64,000 nt of DNA. Origin: Parazoarcus communis (lineage in GTDB: Bacteria > Pseudomonadota > Gammaproteobacteria > Burkholderiales > Rhodocyclaceae). The position numbers and the translations under genes are program-made. Shown piece by piece: positions 55,879 through 64,000 of the stretch (positions are counted from its first letter, which is position 1; every line of letters starts with the position of its first letter). Location: the NCBI RefSeq assembly GCF_003111665.1, contig NZ_CP022188.1, positions 1,240,001-1,304,000 on the forward strand, written 5' to 3'. Under the pieces are notes generated by a model. That model was not told the origin of the DNA, made no database searches, and saw only the letters and a program-made list of their open reading frames with translations.

Positions 55879-57560
55879 AGCGTGTCCCCTTGTGTTGGCA
55901 GGGTGAGCCTTACCATTGTTCCTTCTCCCAAGGTGCTGAAAAACTCGAGCCGGCCCCCCTGCAATTCGGCAAGTTGCCGCGCAATGCTCAGGCCGAGGCC
56001 CGAGCCTTTGGGCTTGGTGGTGAAGAACGGGTCGGCCATTCGGGCGAGAACGGCCTCGTCCACGCCGGTGCCGGTGTCGCGTACTTCGATCGCGGCTTCG
56101 GACGGACCGGTGCGTGCGACCTGAAGCCTGACCGAACCGCCCGCTGGTGTTGCCTGAACCGCATTCAGGATCAGGTTGACGAGAATCTGGATCACCTGGT
56201 CTTCGTCGGCATGAAAAGTGACATGATCCTGATCTTCGGCCACCTCCAGATTAATGCTCGCCTGAAGGGTCGAAGGGTTCATCAGGGAATACAGACGGCT
56301 GAGCAGGGCGCGCGCGGAGACCGCCTGCAAATCGGGCGGGCGCGGACGGCCGAACTCAAGCAGATCGCTCATGACACGGTTCAGGCGGTCGATCTCGCGA
56401 CCGACGTCCTCCAGGAGTTCGAGGCGCTCGTTGTTCTTTTCGCTTCGGGCCAGCGCCTGCACGGTCGTCTTGATCGTCGCCAGCGGGTTGCGGATCTCGT
56501 GTGCAACGCCGGTCGCGAATTCGCCGAGCACCGCGAGGCGTTCCACCCGGACCGTGCGTTCGAACATTTCCTGCAACTTGCTCGCCATGCTGTTGAAGCT
56601 GGTTGCCACGAGACTGATCTCGTCATCGCCCAGCACCTTGATGCGGTAATTCAGGTCCCCCGTCGATACGGCTTCCGCACCTGCAGTGAGGGGTTCGACC
56701 CGTTGTCTCAGGCCCCCGGCCAGGCGCGCGAACAGCACGATGATGACGAGAAGCGCGGTGATGCTGGCGAAGTAGAGTCCGTGACGTGCGGTCTTGAAGG
56801 GTTTGATCAGCTGGTCGGGATCGACGACCAGCATCGGTTGCCAGCCTGGCAACACCTCGGGGCCCGCAACCATCTGGCGACTGGGGGTGACGGGTTGGCC
56901 CACGACGTTGAAGATGCCCGCCGGGGTCTTCAGCACCGGCTGCAGGATGCCGGCAAGTGAGGCACCGCCGAGCAATTCCGTTACCGATGCCAGGCGCACA
57001 TGCAAGGCGATGCTGCCCGCATGGTCACCATTGTTGAGGTTACGCAGCGACTGTCGCATCAGGAACCAGCCGGAGGCACCATCTGCCGGTACGACGGGCC
57101 CGATTACATCCACACCCGATGCAGGTGTGACCGGCAGGGTGGCCACATCGAAGGCAAGATCGCTCCAGTAGGGGGCGCCGGAAGCGGCCTGGCCGGCGAT
57201 GATTCTGCTGAGCTGTCCGGATGCACCGAACATCAGGATGCCGTAGAGGTCCGGGACATCGGCTTCGATGCGCAGCAAGGCGTCGATTTCGGTATCGAGC
57301 CCGGTCAGAGGGGCCTGCGCGAGCAGGGGAAGTGCGGGATGATTGGACAGGGTTTCGATCTGATAGACGCGAACGTCGAAAAACGCGTTCAGCCGGCTTG
57401 CGGTCGATGCCAGCTGAGCCGACAGCCGTTCGCCGGTGATCTGTTCGAGCAGTGCGCTGGCGTAGCGGTCGTAGAGCGCCGATACAAGCACCATTGGCAA
57501 AACGGCGCCCAGCAGGGACACCAGAAAATACTTCCGGACGAGACTGTTCCGGATCCTCAT
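55875..57560 (-). CDS. Membrane sensor histidine kinase
   Basis: A 561-residue kinase: N-terminal helix about 12-32, periplasmic sensor about 33-255, second helix about 257-280, HAMP, then the dimerisation domain with His354 in GVAHEIRNPLATIK and an ATPase domain (NLILNAVQATP, DTGTGVDEA, GSGLGLSIARQLAEL). It is the cognate partner of the downstream regulator. It starts four bases after the protease stop. The signal is unknown; the proteins it likely controls suggest a periplasmic alcohol or organic acid. Confidence 0.92.
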   Translation of the reverse strand: MRIRNSLVRKYFLVSLLGAVLPMVLVSALYDRYASALLEQITGERLSAQLASTASRLNAFFDVRVYQIETLSNHPALPLLAQAPLTGLDTEIDALLRIEADVPDLYGILMFGASGQLSRIIAGQAASGAPYWSDLAFDVATLPVTPASGVDVIGPVVPADGASGWFLMRQSLRNLNNGDHAGSIALHVRLASVTELLGGASLAGILQPVLKTPAGIFNVVGQPVTPSRQMVAGPEVLPGWQPMLVVDPDQLIKPFKTARHGLYFASITALLVIIVLFARLAGGLRQRVEPLTAGAEAVSTGDLNYRIKVLGDDEISLVATSFNSMASKLQEMFERTVRVERLAVLGEFATGVAHEIRNPLATIKTTVQALARSEKNNERLELLEDVGREIDRLNRVMSDLLEFGRPRPPDLQAVSARALLSRLYSLMNPSTLQASINLEVAEDQDHVTFHADEDQVIQILVNLILNAVQATPAGGSVRLQVARTGPSEAAIEVRDTGTGVDEAVLARMADPFFTTKPKGSGLGLSIARQLAELQGGRLEFFSTLGEGTMVRLTLPTQGDTL

Positions 57561-57564
57561 GCGC

Positions 57565-58083
57565 TCATTCCGGCGCCCGCAGGATCAGCGTATCCCCGCG
57601 CTGCACGAACTCGAGGTGCTTGAGCACGCTCATGCCGAGCAGGATCTGGTCGTCGCGCATTCCCGGGTTGAGATCGCCACGGATCTGGCGGGCCACGAAG
57701 GGGCCGAGCGCGAGTTCGTCGATGAGGGTCATGCGCACGGTGACGTTGCCGTTGGCCGTGATCACCTGTGCCGGCGCGCCCGCCTGCAGCCCGAGCACGG
57801 GGCCGAGATGGGCGGGGATGGAAACCTGGGTCGCGCCGGTGTCGAGCAGGAAGCTGACCGGCTGGCCGTTGATGGTGCCCGGGGCGACGTAATGCCCCAT
57901 GCGGTTGCGCTGGAGCACCAGTTCGCGGCTACCCGGCGCAACTTCCAGGTAGCGGTTGGGGTTGAGTCGGCGATCAACCTGATCGGCAAAGAACAGCCAC
58001 AGCACGCCGAGCAGCGCCAGCGCCGACAGCCACGACATGATGCGACCGAGTCTGCGGGTGCTGTGCTGCCCGGGCGTGTTCAT
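57565..58083 (-). CDS. Retropepsin-like aspartic protease (membrane-anchored)
   Basis: A 172-residue protein with one N-terminal membrane helix (about 17-33) and a clan AA aspartic protease domain with the active-site motif FLLDTGATQVSIP; like retroviral proteases it would need to dimerise. The TIGR02281 group of such proteins is widespread in proteobacteria with poorly known targets. It lies 20 bp after prfC on the same strand and four bases before the kinase. Confidence 0.85.
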   Translation of the reverse strand: MNTPGQHSTRRLGRIMSWLSALALLGVLWLFFADQVDRRLNPNRYLEVAPGSRELVLQRNRMGHYVAPGTINGQPVSFLLDTGATQVSIPAHLGPVLGLQAGAPAQVITANGNVTVRMTLIDELALGPFVARQIRGDLNPGMRDDQILLGMSVLKHLEFVQRGDTLILRAPE

Positions 58084-58103
58084 CGCTCAGTGTGCAGACC
58101 GGT

Positions 58104-59711
58104 TCAGGCGAGGACCTGGCCGTGCTCGCGGGTGGCATGGAAGCCGACCTTCGGCCACTTTTCCATGGTCACTGCGAGGTTGTAGCGGCTGGTGGCGAGA
58201 TAGACCATGTTGCCATCCACATCCTTGCCCAGACGCAGTGCCTGCTCGTATTCGAAATTGCGTCGGGTAAGGTCGTCGGGGAAGGTCAGCCAGCGCGCGG
58301 TGTGAATGTCGGCGGACTCGAAAATCGCATCGACCTTGTATTCATCCTTCAGGCGCTGGGCCACCACCTCGAACTGCAGCTGTCCGACGGCGCCGAGCAG
58401 CATCTGCCCGCCTTCCTGTTCGAACACCTGGATGGCGCCTTCTTCGCCAAGCTCCTGCAGGCCTTTCTGCAACTGCTTGGACTTGAGCGGATCGCGCAGG
58501 CGTGCGGCACGGAACATTTCCGGCGAAAAATACGGAATGCCCTTGAAGCCGAGGATTTCGCCTTCGGTCAGGGTGTCGCCGATCTGCAGCTGGCCGTGGT
58601 TGTGAATGCCGATGATGTCGCCGGCCACGCCATCGTCCTTGAGCACGCGCTCGTTGGCCATGAAGGTCAGCGCGTTGGCCAGCTTCATGTCACGCCCTGC
58701 CCGCACGTGCTTCACCTTCATGCCCGAGCTGTAGCGCCCGGAGCAGATGCGGAAGAAGGCGATGCGGTCGCGGTGCTTCGGGTCCATGTTGGCCTGGATC
58801 TTGAACACGAAGCCGGAGAACGGTGCCTCGGCCGGTTCCACCCGACGCTTGCCGGCGTCACGCGGCTGAGGTGGCGGGGCCCAGTCGATCAGGGCCTGCA
58901 GGATCTCCTGTACGCCGAAGTTGTTGATACCCGAGCCGAAGAACACCGGGCTCTGACGCCCGGCAAGGAACTCCTCGAGTTCGAACGGGGGCGAGGCATC
59001 GTTGAGCAGTTCGACGTCGTCGCGGACCTGCTTGATTTCCATCGGAAACAGCTCGTCGAGCAGCGGGTTGTTGATGTCCTTGATGACTTCGGCGTCGCTG
59101 CGTTTTTCCTCGCCGGAGGTAAAGCGCAGCACGGCATCGTTGAGCAGGTGATAGACGCCGCGGAAGGCCTTGCCCATGCCGATCGGCCAGCTCACCGGTG
59201 CGCACTGGATCTTGAGCACTTCCTCGATTTCCGACAGCAGTTCGAAGGGCTCGCGCACCTCGCGGTCCATCTTGTTCACGAAGGTGATGATTGGCGTGTT
59301 GCGCAGGCGGCAGACGTCGAGCAGCTTGATGGTCTGCGCTTCCACACCCTTGGCAGCGTCGATCACCATCACTGCGGCATCGACGGCGGTCAGCACGCGA
59401 TAGGTGTCTTCGGAGAAGTCTTCGTGGCCCGGAGTGTCGAGCAGGTTGATCGTGTTGCCCTGGTACTCGAACTGCATCACCGAGCTGGTGACCGAGATGC
59501 CCCGCTGCTTCTCGACTTCCATCCAGTCGGAGGTGGCATGGCGGGCCGATTTGCGCGCCTTCACCGTGCCGGCGAGCTGAATTGCGCCGCCGAACAGCAG
59601 CAGCTTTTCGGTCAGCGTGGTCTTGCCGGCGTCGGGGTGGGAAATGATGGCGAAGGTGCGGCGCTTCTGGACATCGCGCAGCAGTTCGGGCGGGAAAGGG
59701 GTATCGGCCAT
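58104..59711 (-). CDS. prfC: Peptide chain release factor 3
   Basis: A 535-residue GTPase with P-loop [20 protein letters not shown], and NKMDREV, and the full-length RF3 C-terminal domains. It releases RF1/RF2 from ribosomes after termination. The start is at MADTPFPPE; the longer open frame lacks conserved residues. A -10-like TAGAAT lies at about 59770 upstream. Confidence 0.95.
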   Translation of the reverse strand: MADTPFPPELLRDVQKRRTFAIISHPDAGKTTLTEKLLLFGGAIQLAGTVKARKSARHATSDWMEVEKQRGISVTSSVMQFEYQGNTINLLDTPGHEDFSEDTYRVLTAVDAAVMVIDAAKGVEAQTIKLLDVCRLRNTPIITFVNKMDREVREPFELLSEIEEVLKIQCAPVSWPIGMGKAFRGVYHLLNDAVLRFTSGEEKRSDAEVIKDINNPLLDELFPMEIKQVRDDVELLNDASPPFELEEFLAGRQSPVFFGSGINNFGVQEILQALIDWAPPPQPRDAGKRRVEPAEAPFSGFVFKIQANMDPKHRDRIAFFRICSGRYSSGMKVKHVRAGRDMKLANALTFMANERVLKDDGVAGDIIGIHNHGQLQIGDTLTEGEILGFKGIPYFSPEMFRAARLRDPLKSKQLQKGLQELGEEGAIQVFEQEGGQMLLGAVGQLQFEVVAQRLKDEYKVDAIFESADIHTARWLTFPDDLTRRNFEYEQALRLGKDVDGNMVYLATSRYNLAVTMEKWPKVGFHATREHGQVLA

Positions 59712-59882
59712 GGGAGATCCGCAAAAAACAAAGCCGCCGGCCCGATGGGGCGAGGCGGGAACAGGCACGATTCTACCAAGGAACCGGGCCCGATCGTGGC
59801 GATCGGCACAGCCCGGATGAAGCGACAGGGCCTGCAGCGCGGCGGCGTGCTTGCACGCCTGCGGTCACAGGTCCTGTCGTGG

Positions 59883-62486
59883 TCAGGCGGATTTCTTCGT
59901 CGCGCGCTTGCGTGGCGCCGGCTTCGCCGCAGCAGCTTCGCCGTCCTCGTCCGTCTTCTTGGTACTGGCTTTGGTGGCGGCGGTCTTGCTCGCTGCGGTC
60001 TTGGCTGCGCCGGCTTTCGGTGCCTTGGCCTCGAACTCGAAGCCGACCTTGCCGTCCTTGCCGCGTACCAGGTAAGCCGAAAACTTGCGTCGTGTGCGCG
60101 CGGAGACGAAGCCCTTGAGCAATTCGGTCTTGCCCTCGGTCAGCAGCTTGCTCATCTGCTCGCGTTCGATCGGCTGCTGCAGGATGACCTTGCCCGAGCG
60201 GAAATCGCAGCTCTTGCCTGGCCCCACGGATTTCTCGCAGACATAGGCCATGCCATGTTCGAACACCCGCGCCTGACATTTCGGGCAGCTGCCGAGGCTT
60301 TCCTGAGCGGAAAAGTCGACCGGTTCGGCCTCTTCGCCTTCCTTGGGCTGACCAAAGTCGAAAGTCGGCTGCTTGTCTTCGTTGAGCACGATGTCGGCGT
60401 TGAATAGCCGGCCCATCTTGTTGCGGAAGCCGAGCAGCGGGCCGACCTTGCCTTCGCGTAGCAAGGTCTCGATCTCGTTGTACTCAAACTGGCGGCCGGC
60501 AACGATCTTCCACGTGCTCCAGTCGCAGGACTGGCAGGCGAACTTCTTGTAGTTCTCCTTCACCACCCCACCACATTTCGGGCACGGCGTGCTCAGGGTG
60601 ACGAAATCGCCCGGTACGGTATCGGACTCGAAGCTCTTTGCGCGATCGACGACTTCGCGCGTCATCTCGGCGATCTCGTTCATGAAGGCTTCGCGCGACA
60701 GCTCGCCGCGCTCCATGCGCGACAGCTTGTGCTCCCAACCGCCGGTCAGCTCCGGCGAGGTCAGCGCAGACACGCCGAGGCCCTTGAGCAGCGTGATCAG
60801 CGAGAACGCCTTCGCGCTCGGGATCAGTTCGCGCCCGTCGCGATGGATGTACTGCTCGGCGATCAGACCTTCGATGATCTGTGCCCGCGTGGCTGGCGTA
60901 CCGAGGCCGCGGTCGGCCATGGCGGCGCGCAGCTCTTCGTCGTCGACCATCTTGCCCGCGCCTTCCATCGCCGAGAGCAGCGTCGCTTCGTTGAAGCGTG
61001 CTGGCGGCTTGGTCTGCAGCGCCTTGACCAGCAGGTCCTCGGTGGACACCGTCTCGTTCGGCTGCACCGCAACCAGCTGGGCGCCGCCGCCTTCCTTGCT
61101 GTCCTTGCCGCCTTCGTCCGACGTGCCTTCCTTGCCATACACGGCAAGCCAGCCTGCGTTCACCAGCACCTTGCCCTCGGTCTTGAAGGCTTCGCCCTCG
61201 ACCCGGGTGATGCGGGTGGTGATCTGGTACTCGGCTGCGGGGTAGAACACCGCCAGGAAGCGGCGGGTAACCAGGTCGTAAATCTTCTGCTCGGCTTCCG
61301 ACAGCGACTTCGGTGCAGCGCCGGTGGGGATGATCGCGAAGTGGTCGGAAATCTTGGCGTTGTTGAAGATGCGCTTGTTCGGCTTGACCCAGCCCTTCTT
61401 CGCAATTTCGTTGGCGAAGGGAGCGTATTCGATCGGCAGCCCCTTCATCACCTCAGGTACGGTGCCGACATAGTCTTCCGGCAGCGCACGTGCATCGGTA
61501 CGCGGGTAGGTCAGGACCTTGTGCTTCTCGTACAGTGCCTGGGCGATCTGCAGCGTGACCCGGGCCGAGAAGCCGAAGCGGCCGTTGGCCTCGCGCTGCA
61601 GACTGGTAAGGTCGAACAGCATCGGTGACATCTGGCTGGAAGGCTTGGCCTCCTCGCTGACCTGTCCCGGCTTGCCTTCGCACTTGGCGCGAATGGCTTC
61701 GGCACTTGCCGCGTCCCACAGGCGATGCGCGTTGGCGTGTTCGTCGCCCTCGACTTTCTTGAACTTCTCGTCGAGCCAGCGCCCGGTGTACTCGCCCGCC
61801 TTGCAGCCGAACGTGGCTTCAAGTTCCCAGTAATCGCGCGGCTTGAACTTGCGGATGCGGTCTTCGCGCTCGACGACGATGGCCAGCGTGGGGGTCTGCA
61901 CCCGGCCGACCGTGGTGAGGTGAAAGCCACCGGTCTTGGAGTTGAACGCGGTCATCGCACGCGTGCCGTTGATGCCGATCAGCCAGTCGCTTTCGGCGCG
62001 GCAGATCGCGGCATTGCGCAGACCTTCGACGTCGCGGGCGGCGCGCAGGTTGGCAAAACCGTCGCGGATCGAGGTGGCGGTCATCGACTGCAGCCACAGG
62101 CGCTGCATTGGCTTGCCGGTGCCGGCATGCTGGGCGATGAAGTTGAAAATGAGCTCGCCTTCGCGTCCCGCGTCACATGCGTTGATCAGGCCGGTGACGT
62201 CCTTGCGCTTGATCAGCCGCGTCAGCAGCTTGAGCCGATCCTCGGTCTTCTCGATCGGCTTGATGGCGAAGTGCGGCGGGATGACGGGAAGGTGGGCAAA
62301 GGTCCACTTGCCGCGCTTGACTTCGTATTCCTCCGGCACGGCGAGTTCAAGAAGATGACCCACGGCCGACGACAATACGTAGTCATCGGACTCGAAGTAG
62401 TCCTTCTCCTTGGTAAAGCCGCCCAGCGCACGGGCGATATCCTGCGCAACGGAGGGTTTTTCCGCGATGATTAGTTGCTTGCTCAT
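59883..62486 (-). CDS. topB: DNA topoisomerase III
   Basis: An 867-residue type IA topoisomerase: Toprim motifs IIAEKPSVAQDIA and ACDAGREGELIF, active-site Tyr327 in LTYPRTDAR, and extra C-terminal zinc-type motifs (CPKCGGVVKENYKKFACQSC, then CPKCQARVFEHG) before a Lys/Ala-rich tail of about 50 residues. It decatenates DNA during replication. The start is at MSKQLIIAEK. The smg and dprA genes follow upstream on the same strand. Confidence 0.95.
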   Translation of the reverse strand: MSKQLIIAEKPSVAQDIARALGGFTKEKDYFESDDYVLSSAVGHLLELAVPEEYEVKRGKWTFAHLPVIPPHFAIKPIEKTEDRLKLLTRLIKRKDVTGLINACDAGREGELIFNFIAQHAGTGKPMQRLWLQSMTATSIRDGFANLRAARDVEGLRNAAICRAESDWLIGINGTRAMTAFNSKTGGFHLTTVGRVQTPTLAIVVEREDRIRKFKPRDYWELEATFGCKAGEYTGRWLDEKFKKVEGDEHANAHRLWDAASAEAIRAKCEGKPGQVSEEAKPSSQMSPMLFDLTSLQREANGRFGFSARVTLQIAQALYEKHKVLTYPRTDARALPEDYVGTVPEVMKGLPIEYAPFANEIAKKGWVKPNKRIFNNAKISDHFAIIPTGAAPKSLSEAEQKIYDLVTRRFLAVFYPAAEYQITTRITRVEGEAFKTEGKVLVNAGWLAVYGKEGTSDEGGKDSKEGGGAQLVAVQPNETVSTEDLLVKALQTKPPARFNEATLLSAMEGAGKMVDDEELRAAMADRGLGTPATRAQIIEGLIAEQYIHRDGRELIPSAKAFSLITLLKGLGVSALTSPELTGGWEHKLSRMERGELSREAFMNEIAEMTREVVDRAKSFESDTVPGDFVTLSTPCPKCGGVVKENYKKFACQSCDWSTWKIVAGRQFEYNEIETLLREGKVGPLLGFRNKMGRLFNADIVLNEDKQPTFDFGQPKEGEEAEPVDFSAQESLGSCPKCQARVFEHGMAYVCEKSVGPGKSCDFRSGKVILQQPIEREQMSKLLTEGKTELLKGFVSARTRRKFSAYLVRGKDGKVGFEFEAKAPKAGAAKTAASKTAATKASTKKTDEDGEAAAAKPAPRKRATKKSA

Positions 62487-62600
62487 GCCGGCTTGGCCGC
62501 TGCGGAGCACCCCGATGGGCGTCCGTCCGATAGGTTGTAGAGCGGCGGATGATAAAGAGCCCGCCGGATGACTTGCAAGGGCGCCGAGTCCGCTCCGGAC

Positions 62601-63068
62601 TCAGTGGAAGACTGGCTGATACTCTTCATCGTCGCCCGATAGCAGTTCGTCGATGATGAGACCATCCACAGGTTGTTCCTGTTGCCACAGAACCATCAGC
62701 ACGATGACCTTGAGCCGGTTCAACGTGATGTTGAAGTCGCCCAGTGCCATCGCACGCTCGACAATCAGCTCGCGCTTGCTGGCGTCGAGTACGCCAGCGG
62801 CTTCGAGAAACGCGATGAAGCCACGACATTCCGGGCTGAGCTGAGCGTGTTCTTCTTCGGCATAAATCCGGATCGAACCCGCGCTCGGCGGCGTGCATGG
62901 CTGGCTGGTTTCGGCGACGCGGCGCAGACCGGCGAGCCAGTCGAGCGCCTCATTGATTTCTTCGTCTTCGAACCCGGCGGCCGAGAGCTTGCGGGCAAGC
63001 TGATCGGACGCGGGGCAGGCGTCGGCGTGAATATAGCTTTCGAAGAGGTATACAAGAACGTCGAACAT
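62601..63068 (-). CDS. smg: Smg family protein (DUF494)
   Basis: A 155-residue acidic Smg protein (MFDVLVYLFESYIHADACPA) ending ELLSGDDEEYQPVFH. It is conserved beside dprA in proteobacteria, with no firm biochemical role. It follows dprA by about 70 bp and precedes topB. Confidence 0.9.
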   Translation of the reverse strand: MFDVLVYLFESYIHADACPASDQLARKLSAAGFEDEEINEALDWLAGLRRVAETSQPCTPPSAGSIRIYAEEEHAQLSPECRGFIAFLEAAGVLDASKRELIVERAMALGDFNITLNRLKVIVLMVLWQQEQPVDGLIIDELLSGDDEEYQPVFH

Positions 63069-63136
63069 GATGACCTCCCGGAATGAGCTTGACGGTTCAA
63101 CAGGCCGCACAACGCGGCACTCGCGAACGTCGGGTA

Positions 63137-64000
63137 CTAGTCCCGAACGGGCGCTCCCTCTTTATGGAGGCGCTGGAACCGGTTGCCTGGCAGGCGAACG
63201 AGCACGGCCTCCAGTTCCATGGGCAGCAGGATGGCGTACAGCGCATCGACCGTCAAGCCGCAACGGAGCGCGAGGGTGTCGATATCCATGGCCTCGTCAC
63301 CCAGGGCCGCGAGCAGTTTCGAGGCCTCGGGCGTGAGCGGCAATTCTGGCTGAGAGGGGGCGGTCAGGGGCGCTGACGCGGCTTTTCGGCGTGATCGTGT
63401 GCGGGCGGGCGGCAGCGTACTCACCCGTCCCCGCAACTCCTCCAGTACGTCCTCGGCCGTCTCGACCAGCTTCGCTCCTTCCCGGATCAGGCGATGGCAG
63501 CCGCGCGCCAGGGGCGAGTGGATCGAGCCGGGGATGGCAAACACTTCGCGTCCGATCTCGGTTGCGAGTCTTGCGGTGATCAGCGAACCGCTGCCGATTG
63601 CGGCTTCAACCACCAGCACGCCGTGACTCAGTCCGGCGATCAGGCGGTTTCGACGCGGGAAGTTGTGTCGCAAGGGCGGGGTGCCGAGGGCAAACTCGCT
63701 GACGATGGCACCGCTGGCAGCGATCTCACGCGCAAGCGCGGCATTGCCGGCGGGATAGATGCGGTCGGCGCCGGTACCGATGACCGCGACTGTGCTGCCC
63801 TCGCCGCTCGAGAGCGCCCCCCGGTGGGCTGCCGCATCGATACCGAGGGCCAGGCCACTGATGATGGTGAGTTGCGCTTCGCTCAGGCTGCGGGCAAAGG
63901 CTTCCGCGTTTGCCACGCCTTGGGCGGTGGATGAACGCGCACCGACAATGGCTAGCCCTGGACGGTTGAGCAGTGCCGGATCGCCCTTCACGTAAAGCAC
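63137..64000 (-). CDS. dprA: DNA-processing protein DprA (5' truncated by window edge)
   Basis: The last 287 residues of DprA/Smf: the Rossmann domain with GARSSTAQGVANAEAFAR, IISGLALGIDAAAHRGAL and the GSGSLITARLA...FAIPG region, then a C-terminal winged-helix part (LALRCGLTVDALYAILLPME). DprA binds single-stranded DNA and loads RecA in natural transformation. The start lies right of the window. Confidence 0.94.
   Translation of the reverse strand: MLYVKGDPALLNRPGLAIVGARSSTAQGVANAEAFARSLSEAQLTIISGLALGIDAAAHRGALSSGEGSTVAVIGTGADRIYPAGNAALAREIAASGAIVSEFALGTPPLRHNFPRRNRLIAGLSHGVLVVEAAIGSGSLITARLATEIGREVFAIPGSIHSPLARGCHRLIREGAKLVETAEDVLEELRGRVSTLPPARTRSRRKAASAPLTAPSQPELPLTPEASKLLAALGDEAMDIDTLALRCGLTVDALYAILLPMELEAVLVRLPGNRFQRLHKEGAPVRD

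Noticed and set aside
1..64000. tRNA, rRNA or riboswitch genes
   Set aside because: No cloverleaf, rRNA segment or known riboswitch core was recognised in any intergenic gap by eye.

Overview
The window is ordinary high-GC chromosomal DNA from a betaproteobacterium, most likely a Rhodocyclales member of the Thauera/Azoarcus type. This rests on an EF-P with Arg32 next to its arginine rhamnosyltransferase EarP, the dprA-smg-topB order, a double-length UvrA, cytochrome c', and many ABC/TRAP uptake systems with a strong coding bias. I see no tRNA, rRNA, CRISPR array, phage or complete insertion sequence. About fifty genes are densely packed, mostly in short same-strand operons.

Layout. 1-6.5 kb: 3' end of a nitronate monooxygenase, an EEP-family nuclease/phosphatase, a lipocalin lipoprotein pair, a Cache-PAS-GGDEF cyclase, an AEC transporter with a DUF2798 protein. 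6.6-15.6 kb: a MocR regulator divergent from an ABC importer of the polyamine/GABA type, followed by gabD and gabT; together these look like uptake of a GABA-like amine and conversion through succinate semialdehyde to succinate. 15.7-22.7 kb: a TerC protein, then the 5-oxoprolinase genes pxpBCA with a MarR-type regulator, divergent from a TRAP transporter. 22.7-31.2 kb: dps and oxyR, a TonB-dependent receptor, a Do/DegP protease, a PAS-GGDEF cyclase, and a chemoreceptor whose periplasmic domain carries a c-type heme motif. 31.4-38.5 kb: cytochrome c', a cytochrome b561-like protein and the 1922-residue uvrA. 38.6-43.6 kb: an Ala/Glu-rich lipoprotein, efp, earP, rsuA, an SRPBCC protein and rdgC, with two AT-rich gaps holding DnaA boxes. 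44-57.6 kb: a minus-strand catabolic block of two iron-type alcohol dehydrogenases, a second gabD, a thioesterase, a five-component branched-chain-type ABC importer with two binding proteins, and an NtrC-type two-component pair. 57.6-64 kb: a retropepsin-like protease, prfC, topB, smg and the 3' part of dprA.

Main observations. (1) The uvrA gene carries two in-frame insertions built from a 26-bp palindromic repeat unit (five copies in all), resembling protein-coding palindromic elements. (2) The two gabD genes, about 31 kb apart and inverted, encode identical proteins apart from the first few residues, which suggests recent duplication or gene conversion. (3) The two-component pair lies just upstream of a recognisable sigma-54 promoter and two matching dyads, so the 44-54 kb block is probably a sigma-54-controlled regulon, perhaps for 4-hydroxybutyrate or a related alcohol. 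(4) A heme-bearing chemoreceptor sits beside cytochrome c' and a diguanylate cyclase. (5) In three separate transport operons a stem-loop follows the binding-protein gene directly.
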